From Spirosoma foliorum (GTDB lineage: Bacteria; Bacteroidota; Bacteroidia; Cytophagales; Spirosomataceae): 64,000 nucleotides of DNA. Positions 9,345 through 18,301 of this stretch are shown here, piece by piece. Within the stretch, counting starts at the first letter, position 1, and each line of letters starts with the position of its first letter. A program made the position numbers and the translations under genes. The DNA is taken from positions 2,865,001 to 2,929,000 of the forward strand of contig NZ_CP059732.1 in assembly GCF_014117325.1 (NCBI RefSeq), in the 5' to 3' direction. The notes under the pieces were generated by a model. It saw only the letters and a list, made by a program, of their open reading frames with translations, did no database searches and had not been told where the DNA came from.

Positions 9345-9722
9345 TTAACTGATATCTTCCCAAAGCTCAAGGCTATTTCCTTCCGGGTCAAGGATATGGA
9401 CAAACTTGCCATAGTCATAAACGGCTATTTCATCCAGTATCGTTACGCCATTACGTTTTAGTTCTTCTACCAGTTCTTCAATATTCTCGACCCGGTAATT
9501 GATCATGAAGTCCTTTTTGGAGGGTTCAAAGTATTGGGTGTTTTTGTCAAAAGCTCCCCAAACGGTTGATCCTTTTTTGCTGGGGTCGTCTGCATCGAGC
9601 CAGTTGAAGGTGGTGCCATAAGCATCCATAGGTAATCCCAGATTTTGAGCGTACCAGTCTTTCATTTTCTGCGGATCATCGCATTTGAAGAAGATGCCGC
9701 CTATGCCAGTTACTTTTTTCAT
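9345..9722 (-). CDS. VOC family (glyoxalase-like) protein
   Basis: A 125-residue cytoplasmic protein with the two beta-alpha-beta-beta-beta modules of the vicinal oxygen chelate fold: GIGGIFFKCDDPQKMKDWY opens the first and ENIEELVEELKRNG the second. The end HILDPEGNSLELWE supplies the usual metal-ligand glutamate. The substrate cannot be told from sequence. It converges on aroK with a 13-base gap. Confidence 0.85.
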   Translation of the reverse strand: MKKVTGIGGIFFKCDDPQKMKDWYAQNLGLPMDAYGTTFNWLDADDPSKKGSTVWGAFDKNTQYFEPSKKDFMINYRVENIEELVEELKRNGVTILDEIAVYDYGKFVHILDPEGNSLELWEDIS

Positions 9723-9809
9723 GTATCTAATGTAAATAATGGAATAAGATAAACTACGGTTTTTGTTGATATTTACCGTACCTCATTACCAAATTACCAA
9801 AACATACGC

Positions 9810-10676
9810 ATGAGCATTAGCAAAACGGTATTTATATTTCTTGTGGCCCACCTGATAGGCCATTCGCTCGTTGCTCAGTCAACCGTAGCTGTTTCTTCAG
9901 GCGGCACTGCTGGGTTCGGTAACAATGTCAAAGCCGGGAAATACGCTACTATCCGGGGTTTCAGGATGTATTATGAAGTATATGGTACTGGTAAACCATT
10001 GCTTCTGATTCATGGGAACGGGGGCTCTATCAATAATTTTAGTAATCAGATTCCTTATTTCGCCAAAAACTACAAAGTGATTGCCGTTGATAGCCGGGCG
10101 CAGGGTGAATCGGTAGATACCAGCGATTCGCTTACGTACGAAATGATGGCCGACGATTTCAATGCGCTCCTGAATCAGCTTCATCTCGATTCGTGCTACG
10201 TGATTGGCTGGAGCGATGGCGGCATCAATGGGTTGCTGTTGGCTATGCGGCATCCCGAAAAAGTAAAGAAACTAGCCATTACCGGCGCTAACCTGTGGCC
10301 CGATACAACGGCCATTGAACCGGGCCTTTTTCAATGGATTGTTTCACGTAATGATAGCCTGGGTAAGGTTACGCAAACCCTATCGGTAAAGGCGGAGAAA
10401 AAGCTGCTTAACCTGATGGCGTTTAATCCCCATATTTCGACCACCGCGTTGAAAAAAGTGAACTGCCCGACGCTGGTCATCGGGGGTGATCATGACGTGA
10501 TTCTACCGAAACACACGCTGGCTATTGCCGAAGCTCTTCCGAATGCTTACCTCTGGATTTTACCCAATTCCGGCCATTCGACCCTCGTTCGCTACAAAGA
10601 TTTATTCAATCAAATCGTAGGAGAGTTTTTCAAAACGCCTTTTCGGAAAATTGATGGAATGGCAAAGCTAGAGTAA
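9810..10676 (+). CDS. Secreted alpha/beta hydrolase
   Basis: A 288-residue protein with a signal peptide (hydrophobic segment, then a cut near SLVAQ), so probably periplasmic. It has the alpha/beta hydrolase order: oxyanion-hole HGNGGS, nucleophile elbow GWSDGG (Ser), acid in GGDHD, and catalytic His in SGHST. The substrate is unknown; the family contains esterases, lactonases and C-C hydrolases. It stands alone between two minus-strand genes. Confidence 0.85.
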   Translation: MSISKTVFIFLVAHLIGHSLVAQSTVAVSSGGTAGFGNNVKAGKYATIRGFRMYYEVYGTGKPLLLIHGNGGSINNFSNQIPYFAKNYKVIAVDSRAQGESVDTSDSLTYEMMADDFNALLNQLHLDSCYVIGWSDGGINGLLLAMRHPEKVKKLAITGANLWPDTTAIEPGLFQWIVSRNDSLGKVTQTLSVKAEKKLLNLMAFNPHISTTALKKVNCPTLVIGGDHDVILPKHTLAIAEALPNAYLWILPNSGHSTLVRYKDLFNQIVGEFFKTPFRKIDGMAKLE

Positions 10677-10694
10677 GTGTAAGAAACATCCGTT

Positions 10695-11495
10695 TTAGAA
10701 AGTTGCTAAGTGGCCTTTATGTTTTTCGGCCAAGAAATCGGCGTAAAAATCAGGAATGTCACTGCGCCGAATTGCCTGAATCGTCTGCTCAATTGGGTAG
10801 TCTACCCGAATGAGATCATATTGGATTGAGCTGGCGCTATAGGGAGCTTGCTGGTCAGAAACAGTCAGGAGAAGATAGGTTGCTGAAGCCGTTGCTTCTT
10901 TTGTGCGACCAACCGACCCACAATTAATGGCCATCTTAATCGAAGAAGGTTTAGTACCGCTCTCCGTTTCTAGTCTCCGGATATAAGACTGATGTGTGTG
11001 CCCCATTAGTAGAACGTCAGCCTTGCGCTCATTCATCATGGTTATCAGGTCAGCCTGATCGTGGGATTCGTAGATGTATTCGTCAATGGAGCGTGTGCTG
11101 GCATGGACCAGTAAAATGTTTATTGGGGTGTCCTGAAAAGAAAAGGTGATCATCAATTCCCGGGGTAGGCTGGCTAAGAAGCGTTTGTTTTCAGGATGGA
11201 TGACCTGACGGGTATTGGTAATAGCCGCTACCCGAGCCTCCGTTTCAGCCGCATTATGTTTTTGGAGCGGAATAATCGGGAGATCAAACGCAATTCGTTC
11301 GTCGTGATTACCCAGTAGGCTCGGAATGCGGTTTTTTCTGAGTAAATCAATTACTTCATTCGGCCAGGGGGCAAAGTCAACCAAATCGCCCAGACAAAAA
11401 ACCTGATCCACACCTTGGGCATCAATATCATTCAGAACAGCTTTAAAAGCGGGTAGATTTCCGTGAATATCACTGAGAATGGCAATTTTTAGCAT
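10695..11495 (-). CDS. Metallophosphoesterase (calcineurin-like)
   Basis: A 266-residue cytoplasmic protein carrying the dinuclear-metal motifs in order: LSDIHGN, GDLVDFAPWP, GNHDERIAFD, GHTHQSY and NCGSVG. This layout matches YfcE/MJ0936-like phosphodiesterases. The substrate is unknown. There is no signal peptide. A terminator hairpin separates it from the upstream DUF4142 gene. Confidence 0.88.
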   Translation of the reverse strand: MLKIAILSDIHGNLPAFKAVLNDIDAQGVDQVFCLGDLVDFAPWPNEVIDLLRKNRIPSLLGNHDERIAFDLPIIPLQKHNAAETEARVAAITNTRQVIHPENKRFLASLPRELMITFSFQDTPINILLVHASTRSIDEYIYESHDQADLITMMNERKADVLLMGHTHQSYIRRLETESGTKPSSIKMAINCGSVGRTKEATASATYLLLTVSDQQAPYSASSIQYDLIRVDYPIEQTIQAIRRSDIPDFYADFLAEKHKGHLATF

Positions 11496-11581
11496 CGTTG
11501 AGTGGGTAAGCGGTGGGTATTTTTAGAGTTAACTAAGGGCAAAGATAAATCGAGGAGGTTCAGCGATAAGCGTGGGTCTAT

Positions 11582-11638
11582 AAAAAACAACGGCCTCTGT
11601 ACAGCACGGATAGACCGTATTCCTGTACAAAGGCCGTT
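11582..11638 (-). terminator. Terminator hairpin after the DUF4142 gene
   Basis: Arms 11589-11604 and 11623-11638 (core AACGGCCT and TGTACAG) pair over 16 bp with one G-U pair on the minus-strand transcript. A run of T follows on the minus strand at 11587-11582. Confidence 0.75.
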
Positions 11639-11663
11639 TGATAAGCAACAAACGTGAACTGAC

Positions 11664-12242
11664 TTACTTCATTTTTTTGTCAATCGCGTTAATGGCATCC
11701 ATATGCTTTTGCAGCGTTGGCAGTGTTTTCGTGGCGAAATCCTTAACGGCTGGATTCGTTTTTTCATCTTCAGCTGCTTTCTTAAATTCCTCGATGTCGT
11801 CCTTGTGATCATCGACCATCATGCTAACGTACTTTTTATCGAAATCAGCCCCTGACAATTTTGCCATTTCATTGACATGTTTCTGCTCATCCTCGCCGAG
11901 TGTTGAGGGCAAGGTGATATTTTGGGTGGCTGCTATCGTCTTTAATTCTTCATTCGCTTTAGAATGATCTTTTACCATCATAGCACCAAAGTCTTTTACA
12001 TCCTTACTGGCTGCTTTTTCTTCGGCCAGGCGACCCAGTTCAACTTCCAGCATACCCCCATTGGCTGCTTTCACCGCAAATTCGTTGGTGTCATCAGGCT
12101 GACCGGTTCCTGCTTCTTCTTTGGCTTCGTTGGATTTCTCAGCGTTCTCGACGCTATCTGTACTCTCTGTCTTTTTGCTGCTGCAGGCCTGGAAGCTTAG
12201 CGTGCTAACAGCTACTAGTAAAATTAAACTTACCTTTTTCAT
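11664..12242 (-). CDS. DUF4142 lipoprotein
   Basis: A 192-residue predicted lipoprotein: a Lys-Lys start, a hydrophobic segment and a lipobox-like FQAC, then a Ser/Glu-rich linker. From about residue 52 it matches the DUF4142 helical domain (FAVKAANGGMLEVELGRLA, DFGAMMVKDHSKAN, FDKKYVSMMVDDHKDDIEEF), a ferritin-like four-helix bundle with paired His/Asp residues. Function is unknown; a stress or envelope role is a guess. It is divergent from the Xre-RES pair. Confidence 0.85.
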   Translation of the reverse strand: MKKVSLILLVAVSTLSFQACSSKKTESTDSVENAEKSNEAKEEAGTGQPDDTNEFAVKAANGGMLEVELGRLAEEKAASKDVKDFGAMMVKDHSKANEELKTIAATQNITLPSTLGEDEQKHVNEMAKLSGADFDKKYVSMMVDDHKDDIEEFKKAAEDEKTNPAVKDFATKTLPTLQKHMDAINAIDKKMK

Positions 12243-12326
12243 AACGTAATTAATGATTATGGTTCTGTGTGCTTTAACCTGTCTGGGGCTGGTTAGGTTT
12301 TGAAAAATGATATTCTGGAATTTATA

Positions 12327-12368
12327 GACAAATTTCTGTGTTTGTAAGACAAAATTCCTATGTTTGTC
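12327..12368. promoter_or_regulatory. Tandem palindromic operator of the Xre-RES pair
   Basis: Two copies of a GACAAA...TTTGT dyad begin 21 bases apart (12327 and 12348), about two helical turns. The second is a perfect 6-bp dyad with a 9-base centre. The copies end 2 bases before the antitoxin ATG. Known Xre-RES and MbcTA-type antitoxins bind such repeats to repress their own operon; binding here is inferred. Confidence 0.65.
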
Positions 12369-12370
12369 CT

Positions 12371-12754
12371 ATGGTACTATCTGATCGCACAGCACTCGTC
12401 TTTTCGGCTCTCAAAGGAGTTCCGGCTACTCGATTCTTTGAGATAGCGGACTTAACCGGCTATAAACGTGAACAGCTCGCGGAGGTGTTCGATACTTCGC
12501 TCAAAACCTTTCAGCGGTATGAGCGGGAACATAAGAAACTAAATCCACAGGATAGTGAGAAAGTCCTCAAGATCATGGCGCTGTTTCAGACCGGTGAATC
12601 GGTTTTCGGCTCCGGGGATTCCTTTCGGCGGTGGATGGATAAGCCGGCTTATGGGTTAGGCAATCAAATTCCATTCGAACTGCTTCATACATCAGGAGGA
12701 ATTGACCTGGTGATGGATGAGGTGATTCGTATCGAATACGGTGATTTAGCCTAA
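12371..12754 (+). CDS. Xre/MbcA/ParS-type antitoxin
   Basis: A 127-residue protein. The N-terminal part has a helix-turn-helix (LTGYKREQLAEVFDTSLKTF then QRYEREHKKL); the C-terminal part has the MbcA/ParS/Xre antitoxin domain (FGSGDSFRRWMDKPAYGLGN, then PFELLHTSGGIDLVMDEVIRIEYG), which blocks the RES toxin active site. I start at the ATG at 12371 because the in-frame GTG at 12338 lies inside the operator repeats. The toxin follows after 9 bases. Confidence 0.9.
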   Translation: MVLSDRTALVFSALKGVPATRFFEIADLTGYKREQLAEVFDTSLKTFQRYEREHKKLNPQDSEKVLKIMALFQTGESVFGSGDSFRRWMDKPAYGLGNQIPFELLHTSGGIDLVMDEVIRIEYGDLA

Positions 12755-12763
12755 AAGAACCGA

Positions 12764-13213
12764 ATGCTCGTTTACCGAATTACCAAAGCGACCTATGCCG
12801 ATCGATTAGTGGCGTCCGGGGGAGCTGCCCGCTGGAATAGTCGCGGGCAGTTTGTTATATATACGGCTGCAACCCGCGCATTAGCTTGTCTCGAAAATGT
12901 TGTTCACCGAAGCGGGGAGGGGCTTTTGGATAACTTCCGGGTTATGGTGATCGAGATTCCGGATACACTCCCCGTTGTGACGATTGCCCCCGAAAACTTA
13001 CCCGACAATTGGTTTGATTTTCAGCAGTATGATGCCTGTCAACGGATTGGAAATGATTGGCTGCGAATGGGCCAGTCTGCTGTTTTGCGCGTGCCCTCGG
13101 CCATTATTCCCAACGAGTGGAATTTCCTGATTAGCCCTTCTCACCCCGATTTCTCCCGTATTCAATTACTACGGACTGAGCCGTTTACGTTCGATCCAAG
13201 GATTAAGGGATAG
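12764..13213 (+). CDS. RES domain toxin
   Basis: A 149-residue protein with the RES fold: an Arg near the start (LVYRITKATY), GGAARWNSRGQFVIYTA, then a helix with ACLENVVH carrying the expected Glu, and a C-terminal SAVLRVPSAIIPNEWNFLISPSH containing the conserved Ser and Asn. RES toxins degrade NAD+ and resemble ADP-ribosyltransferases. All expected motifs are present, so it is probably active. It is co-transcribed with the antitoxin just upstream. Confidence 0.9.
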   Translation: MLVYRITKATYADRLVASGGAARWNSRGQFVIYTAATRALACLENVVHRSGEGLLDNFRVMVIEIPDTLPVVTIAPENLPDNWFDFQQYDACQRIGNDWLRMGQSAVLRVPSAIIPNEWNFLISPSHPDFSRIQLLRTEPFTFDPRIKG

Positions 13214-13404
13214 CAGCTGATTTCGCGCCAATCGAATAGATTTGACTCGATATATTTCAGTTGGAATATAATTGTATTTCAGATGGGTAATGTTCGTTCT
13301 CAAATAGCGGATAAATCGGATTTGTAGACGCTAAATTCAGGGCTTATTTCGCTTGTTTACGCGCTATTTTACGGGTTTATTTCTGTTTTCTCCTGAAAAT
13401 TTTG

Positions 13405-13412
13405 TATATTTG
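13405..13412 (+). promoter_or_regulatory. Bacteroidota-type -7 element of gyrA
   Basis: TATATTTG matches TAnnTTTG exactly, 67 bases before the gyrA ATG. A weak TTCTG lies at about the right distance upstream for the -33 element. Confidence 0.55.
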
Positions 13413-13479
13413 TCTATAACGTGATTTGCGCAGATTGTGCAGGTCAGAATAGTAATTTTCTTCGAAACTCCTTTAACAA

Positions 13480-15993
13480 ATGGCGGACGAAAATCCCGAC
13501 CTCGAAGCCCCCAGTAACATCATTCCCATCAACATTGAGGACGAAATGCGTGGCGCGTACATTGACTATTCAATGTCGGTTATCATTTCGCGTGCTCTGC
13601 CCGACGTTCGCGACGGGCTGAAGCCGGTACACCGTCGGGTGTTGTTCGGAATGGCTGAACTGGGCGTTAGTTACAATAAACCCCATAAAAAATCGGCTCG
13701 TATCGTAGGGGAAGTATTGGGTAAGTATCACCCCCACGGCGATTCATCGGTATACGACACTATGGTGCGTATGGCCCAGGACTGGTCGTTGCGGTATCCA
13801 TTGGTCGATGGTCAGGGGAACTTTGGTTCTATTGATGGTGACTCACCCGCTGCGATGCGGTATACCGAAGCGCGACTGAAGCGGATTGCAGAAGAGGTTC
13901 TGAACGACATCTATAAAGAAACGGTTGATTTTCAACCCAACTTCGATGATTCGCTGGAAGAGCCAACGGTTATGCCGGGTAAACTCCCTAACCTGTTGCT
14001 CAACGGATCGTCGGGTATTGCGGTAGGGATGGCCACGAATATGGCACCCCACAACCTGACCGAAGTGGTCGATGGTATTATCGCTTATCTGGATAATAAC
14101 GATATTACGGTAGAAGAACTGATGCAGTTCGTGAAAGCCCCTGATTTTCCAACGGGTGCTACGATCTATGGGATGGAGGGCGTGAAGTCGGCCTTCAAAA
14201 CCGGCCGTGGTCGTGTTGTGATGCGGGCGCATGCAACAATTGAAGAAAACAAAGGCAAAACCCAGATCATTGTTACGGATGTACCGTACATGGTGAACAA
14301 AGCGGTGATGCTGGAGAAAACGGCTGAGTTAATCAACGACAAAAAGATCGAGGGTATTACGGCATTCCGGGATGAATCAGATCGGGATGGTTTGCGGGTT
14401 GTATACGATCTGCGTAAGGATGCCATTCCAAACGTTGTTCTGAATAACCTGTATAAGCATACCGCTCTTCAATCGTCATTCAGTATTAATAACGTCGCGC
14501 TTGTAAAAGGGCGTCCGATGATATTGAATCTGAAGGATATGATGAAATACTACGTCGAGCACCGATTCGAAGTAGTAACACGGCGGACTCAGTATGAACT
14601 TCGCGAAGCCGAGAAACGGGCGCATATCTTAGAAGGTCTGTTGATTGCGCTGGATAATATCGATGCCGTAATCAGCCTGATTCGTTCGTCGCGTGATACC
14701 GAAGTAGCCCGTGTGGGTCTGATGCAACAGTTTTCGTTGAGCGATCTTCAGGCGAAAGCTATTCTGGAAATGCGGTTGCAACGGCTGACGGGTCTGGAGC
14801 GGGATAAGCTTCAGGCAGAGTATGACGAGCTGATGCGGGAGATTACGGATCTGCGCGAAATTCTGGCGAGCGAAGAACGCAAGCGTCAGGTGATCAAAGA
14901 TGAGTTGACCGATATTCGGGCTCGCTACGGCGACGAACGCCGGACCGAGATCAATCCGCTTGGTGATGGTAACATTAGCGACCTGTCGTTGATTGCCGAT
15001 GAAGATATGGTCATTACCATTTCTCACGAAGGTTATATCAAACGGACGCCGACCACAGAATACCGCTCGCAGGGCCGGGGTGGGGTGGGCGCTAAAGCAG
15101 CCGCTACCAAAGAGGAAGATTTTACGGAGCATCTGTTCACCGCTACGATGCACAATACCTTACTGGCATTTACGCAGAAGGGACGGTTGTACTGGTTGCC
15201 GGTCTATGAACTGCCCGAAGGATCACGAACATCGAAAGGTCGACCCTTGGCTAACTTTATCAATATCGAATCCGATGATAAAGTACGGGCAGTCATTAAT
15301 GTGACCGATCTGAAGAACGAGGATTACATCAACAATAATTACATTGTGATGTGTACCCGTCAGGGCACGATTAAGAAAACGATGCTGGAAGCGTATTCTC
15401 GTCCCCGCCAGAACGGAATCATCGCCATTACGATTGATGAAGAGGATCAACTGATTGGTGTATGTATGACCAACGGGGATAATGAAATCGTGATTGCCTC
15501 AAGTGCCGGTAAAGCCGTTCGTTTCCACGAAAGCCGGGTTCGGCCGATGGGACGTACAGCCGCTGGGGTTCGCGGTATTTCACTGGATGAAGACGATTCG
15601 ACTGATCACGTCGTGGGTATGGTTTGCCTATCGTCGCCCGAAACCCAATTGTTAGTTATTTCGCGGAATGGATATGGTAAACGGTCGGATATCGATGAGT
15701 ACCGAATCACGAACCGGGGCGCTAAGGGAGTAGGTACCTTAAAAGTTACCGAAAAAGTAGGTCGCCTTGTTGGTGTGCTGGATGTAACGGATACGGATGA
15801 CCTGATGATTATCAATAAATCGGGCATTGCCATTCGGACACCAATTAGCGAAATCAGCGTGATTGGCCGGAATACACAAGGCGTTCGTCTGATTAGCCTC
15901 CGGGATGGCGATGAGATTTCGTCGGTGACTAAAATCAAACAGGAAGAAGGAGAGGAGGGAAGTCCCTCTGAGCCAGAAGCTGTTGCCGAATAA
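13480..15993 (+). CDS. gyrA: DNA gyrase subunit A
   Basis: This 837-residue subunit of the A2B2 gyrase cuts and rejoins DNA to add negative supercoils. The active Tyr is Tyr128 (AAMRYTE). The quinolone region reads [11 protein letters not shown], with Ser89 and Asp93 at the positions of E. coli Ser83 and Asp87, so no classic resistance change. A coiled-coil and tower segment follow, then the six-bladed C-terminal domain from about residue 505. The GyrA box is QGRGGVG rather than QRRGGKG. Expression probably starts at the TATATTTG promoter. Confidence 0.97.
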   Translation: MADENPDLEAPSNIIPINIEDEMRGAYIDYSMSVIISRALPDVRDGLKPVHRRVLFGMAELGVSYNKPHKKSARIVGEVLGKYHPHGDSSVYDTMVRMAQDWSLRYPLVDGQGNFGSIDGDSPAAMRYTEARLKRIAEEVLNDIYKETVDFQPNFDDSLEEPTVMPGKLPNLLLNGSSGIAVGMATNMAPHNLTEVVDGIIAYLDNNDITVEELMQFVKAPDFPTGATIYGMEGVKSAFKTGRGRVVMRAHATIEENKGKTQIIVTDVPYMVNKAVMLEKTAELINDKKIEGITAFRDESDRDGLRVVYDLRKDAIPNVVLNNLYKHTALQSSFSINNVALVKGRPMILNLKDMMKYYVEHRFEVVTRRTQYELREAEKRAHILEGLLIALDNIDAVISLIRSSRDTEVARVGLMQQFSLSDLQAKAILEMRLQRLTGLERDKLQAEYDELMREITDLREILASEERKRQVIKDELTDIRARYGDERRTEINPLGDGNISDLSLIADEDMVITISHEGYIKRTPTTEYRSQGRGGVGAKAAATKEEDFTEHLFTATMHNTLLAFTQKGRLYWLPVYELPEGSRTSKGRPLANFINIESDDKVRAVINVTDLKNEDYINNNYIVMCTRQGTIKKTMLEAYSRPRQNGIIAITIDEEDQLIGVCMTNGDNEIVIASSAGKAVRFHESRVRPMGRTAAGVRGISLDEDDSTDHVVGMVCLSSPETQLLVISRNGYGKRSDIDEYRITNRGAKGVGTLKVTEKVGRLVGVLDVTDTDDLMIINKSGIAIRTPISEISVIGRNTQGVRLISLRDGDEISSVTKIKQEEGEEGSPSEPEAVAE

Positions 15994-16014
15994 AAAAGAC
16001 CAATTCGTATTCGT

Positions 16015-16058
16015 TTTGAGCCGTCAGGATTGATTGATAATCAGCCTGACGGCTCAAA
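16015..16058 (+). terminator. Inverted repeat after gyrA
   Basis: Perfect 14-bp arms (16015-16028 and 16045-16058; TTTGAGCCGTCAGG and its complement), 21 bases past the gyrA stop. The following T tract is weak (CAATTTAG), so it may act as a processing or pausing hairpin instead. Confidence 0.6.
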
Positions 16059-16137
16059 CAATTTAGAGGAGGTCATGCTTATACAGACAGATTCCGTAAT
16101 TTCGTTTCTGAATTAATAACACAACCCCGATTTACAC

Positions 16138-17574
16138 ATGAAACAAGTTTTTGTAATGCTCGTCGCGTGTTGCCTGGCAGTAGGTGCACACGCACAACAA
16201 GCCGCAGATGCTGCGGCTACAGATGCCATTAAAAAGGAAAAGGAAAAAAGCGATAAGGATATAACGGATGCGAAAGCGGCTGCCAAGGCTAGTACCTGGA
16301 TGGACCGTGCCAAAACGTACCAGAACATTGCCAGCAGTGGCAACGTAAAAGTTGACTCAGCGGCTGCTACAACGGCTTATGATGCGTATAAAAAAGTAAT
16401 TGAACTGGATAAAGACAAGAAAGGTGGTCCAGGTAAATTAGCGAAAGAAGCAGAAGATGCCCTAAAGAGCCCAGGTCTCTACAGTGCGTTCATGCAGCAG
16501 GGGGTTGCCAAGTTCCAGGCTAAGAATTATGGCGAAGCGGTGAAATCTCTGACGATGGCCAGTGACATTAACCCTAAAGACACCTTAGCTCCACTGTATT
16601 CGGCTATTGCTGCGCAACAGGTAAAGGATAATGCAACCGCGAAGACCCAACTGGAGAAATACATTGCCGGTGGTGGTAAGGATGTGGCTATCTACGGTTC
16701 GCTGGCGATGTTGTATCGGGGCGATAACGAAATAGATAAGGCCCTGGCTACGCTGGATAAAGGTATCGCTCTGGCTCCATCGAATAAAGATCTGGCTAAT
16801 GAGAAGATCAATATTATGTTGTCGACGAACCGGATGGATGAAGCGATTTCGGGCATGAAGGCTATGGTTGAAAAAGATCCGAACAACGTTCAGAATCTGG
16901 TCAACCTGTCGATTGTTTATAACAACATTGCCCATAAGAGAGATGAAGAGGTTCGGAAACTGGAAGGGGATACGAAGAAGGGTGGTAATACTGCCAAGCA
17001 ACTCGCCGATTCGAAGAGTATCATTGATGCCTACAACAGCGAAATTGCCCGGTTGAGCGCTTCTATCAAAAAAACGCCAAAGAATGCCGAACTGAAACGT
17101 CAGCTGGCCGATGTTCAGAAAAGACTGGCTGAGCAAAAAACAGAAATGGCTACGTTAGAAGCCGCTGCTAAAGAAGCTGCAGCCAATGCATCGGTAGCAG
17201 CCGCCAATGAGAAGAAGCTGGCTGATATCCGTCAGATGCAAACAGAGAACTATAATCTGGAGAAGCAATATCTGGACAAAGCACTGGCCGTTGATCCAAA
17301 TAACTACGATGCTAACTTTAACATGGCTGTTTGGATCTTTAACCGCGCTGTTGAAATGAAGCGTAATGTCGATAAGATGGACATGGCTGAGTACAACAAG
17401 AATGGCAAAGAGCTGGATGGTAAAGTTTGTGGTAAGTTTAAGCAAGCGCTGCCATACTTCCAGAAAGCAAAATCGATTAAAGATGAAGCTGAGGTAACCG
17501 AGAATTTGACGAATACGGAAAATATTCTGAAACAGTACGAAGAGAAGAAGATCGTTTGTATTGAGAGTAAATAA
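16138..17574 (+). CDS. Secreted tetratricopeptide-repeat protein
   Basis: A 478-residue protein with a Sec signal peptide (cut near AHAQQ). After an Ala/Lys-rich segment it has TPR-like helices (GEAVKSLTMASDINPKDTLAPLYSA; DKALATLDKGIALAPSNKDLANE; MDEAISGMKAMVEKDPNN). Residues about 270-370 form a charged, probably coiled-coil segment, and a last TPR unit contains YLDKALAVDPNNYDANFNMA. It is probably periplasmic and acts as a protein-binding scaffold; the partner is unknown. A terminator and the dif site follow directly. Confidence 0.85.
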   Translation: MKQVFVMLVACCLAVGAHAQQAADAAATDAIKKEKEKSDKDITDAKAAAKASTWMDRAKTYQNIASSGNVKVDSAAATTAYDAYKKVIELDKDKKGGPGKLAKEAEDALKSPGLYSAFMQQGVAKFQAKNYGEAVKSLTMASDINPKDTLAPLYSAIAAQQVKDNATAKTQLEKYIAGGGKDVAIYGSLAMLYRGDNEIDKALATLDKGIALAPSNKDLANEKINIMLSTNRMDEAISGMKAMVEKDPNNVQNLVNLSIVYNNIAHKRDEEVRKLEGDTKKGGNTAKQLADSKSIIDAYNSEIARLSASIKKTPKNAELKRQLADVQKRLAEQKTEMATLEAAAKEAAANASVAAANEKKLADIRQMQTENYNLEKQYLDKALAVDPNNYDANFNMAVWIFNRAVEMKRNVDKMDMAEYNKNGKELDGKVCGKFKQALPYFQKAKSIKDEAEVTENLTNTENILKQYEEKKIVCIESK

Positions 17575-17578
17575 GTAG

Positions 17579-17611
17579 AATAGGGTCGGTGTCAGAGATG
17601 CCGACCCTATT
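17579..17611 (+). terminator. Terminator hairpin after the TPR gene
   Basis: An 11-bp perfect stem, AATAGGGTCGG at 17579-17589 with its complement at 17601-17611, just after the stop. The T tract is short. It lies 13 bases before dif. Confidence 0.7.
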
Positions 17612-17624
17612 TAATGAAAACTTT

Positions 17625-17652
17625 ACTTAACATAATATAAATTATACAACAA
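17625..17652 (-). other. dif: Chromosome dimer resolution site dif (XerC/XerD target)
   Basis: On the minus strand the 28 bases read TTGTTGTATAA, TTTATA, TTATGTTAAGT. The XerD half TTATGTTAAGT matches E. coli dif at 10 of 11 positions, the centre TTTATA matches TGTATA at 5 of 6, and the inner TATAA of the XerC half fits. The + strand is G-rich to the left (gyrA, aroK) and C-rich to the right (menD, transketolase, folC, hisS), as expected at the terminus. XerC and XerD genes are not in the window. Confidence 0.75.
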
Positions 17653-17663
17653 AATAATCACTC

Positions 17664-17702
17664 TAATCCACAGTGTTATCAACATGTTATCCACGTGGAA
17701 CA
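17664..17702 (+). promoter_or_regulatory. DnaA-box-like and parS-like cluster beside dif
   Basis: Three near-DnaA boxes lie within 32 bases: TAATCCACA (17664), TTATCAACA (17676) and TTATCCACG (17687), each one mismatch from TTATCCACA. The last overlaps CCACGTGGAACA (17691-17702), a parS-like half with a central CACGTG. Which protein, if any, binds is unknown. Confidence 0.45.
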
Positions 17703-17741
17703 CTAAAGCATTGCTTTACAGAGAGTTAGGTTGTATTTAGT

Positions 17742-17781
17742 CAAAAAATGCCCTTAATAGGCTCAAAAAGGGCATTTTTTG
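17742..17781. terminator. Bidirectional terminator-like hairpin
   Basis: Arms 17742-17755 (CAAAAAATGCCCTT) and 17768-17781 (its complement) with A and T runs at the outer ends, so it could stop transcription from either side. No adjacent gene clearly uses it. Confidence 0.6.
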
Positions 17782-18301
17782 GTATATAAACTTTAAAAAT
17801 CCACCACATCATGGATTACTTCAGCTCAAAAAGAGCTAATGAGAATCTAAACTCATAGCGGATTAACCCCAGTTGAAGTAGTTATTCAGTACTGTACTTT
17901 ATAAAACTATAGTGCTGATCAACGTGAGTCAGTTTACGAACGAGAATATGGTTTGATGGTGAATGCCAGCAAGCCAGTTCTGGAGAAACCAGATCCGAAC
18001 AGAGTCATATATGGTATGCTTTATAAGGTTGATCTAACCCATATAATGGACTGATAAATCCATTAGCAAAGCAACGATATTATTATGCCCATACCTTGCC
18101 GGATAGACCGCGCGGGCGGCCCCTCCGTTGTCTGCTTTAGCTGTTTTCCCAGGCCTGCTTAGTAACGGTTCAAACGTATAACCGAGTTCGACTCAGCCGT
18201 CAGCCAATAACTGCAAAGTCCATATTAATAATACATAACTTGTCCTAGCTGCAAATCATCAAAGATCTTTAGCCTAGTGCCATGCTAAAGCAAATATGAT
18301 T
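17782..18301. other. Gene-free terminus stretch
   Basis: About 520 bases between the hairpin and the TetR-type gene. I see no intact reading frame. A short peptide-like run near 17850-18050 on the + strand (including THSGLTPVEVV) faintly recalls the C-terminal end of an IS3-type transposase, but it is broken by stops and too short to claim. Confidence 0.5.

Noticed and set aside
17664..17702. Replication origin
   Set aside because: DnaA-like boxes are present, but the skew goes from G-rich to C-rich left to right, which marks a terminus, and dif is 12 bases away.
17830..18050. Possible decayed transposase end (THSGLTPVEVV-like run)
   Set aside because: Too short, interrupted by stops, and the match to IS3-type proteins is faint. 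Not claimed as a pseudogene.
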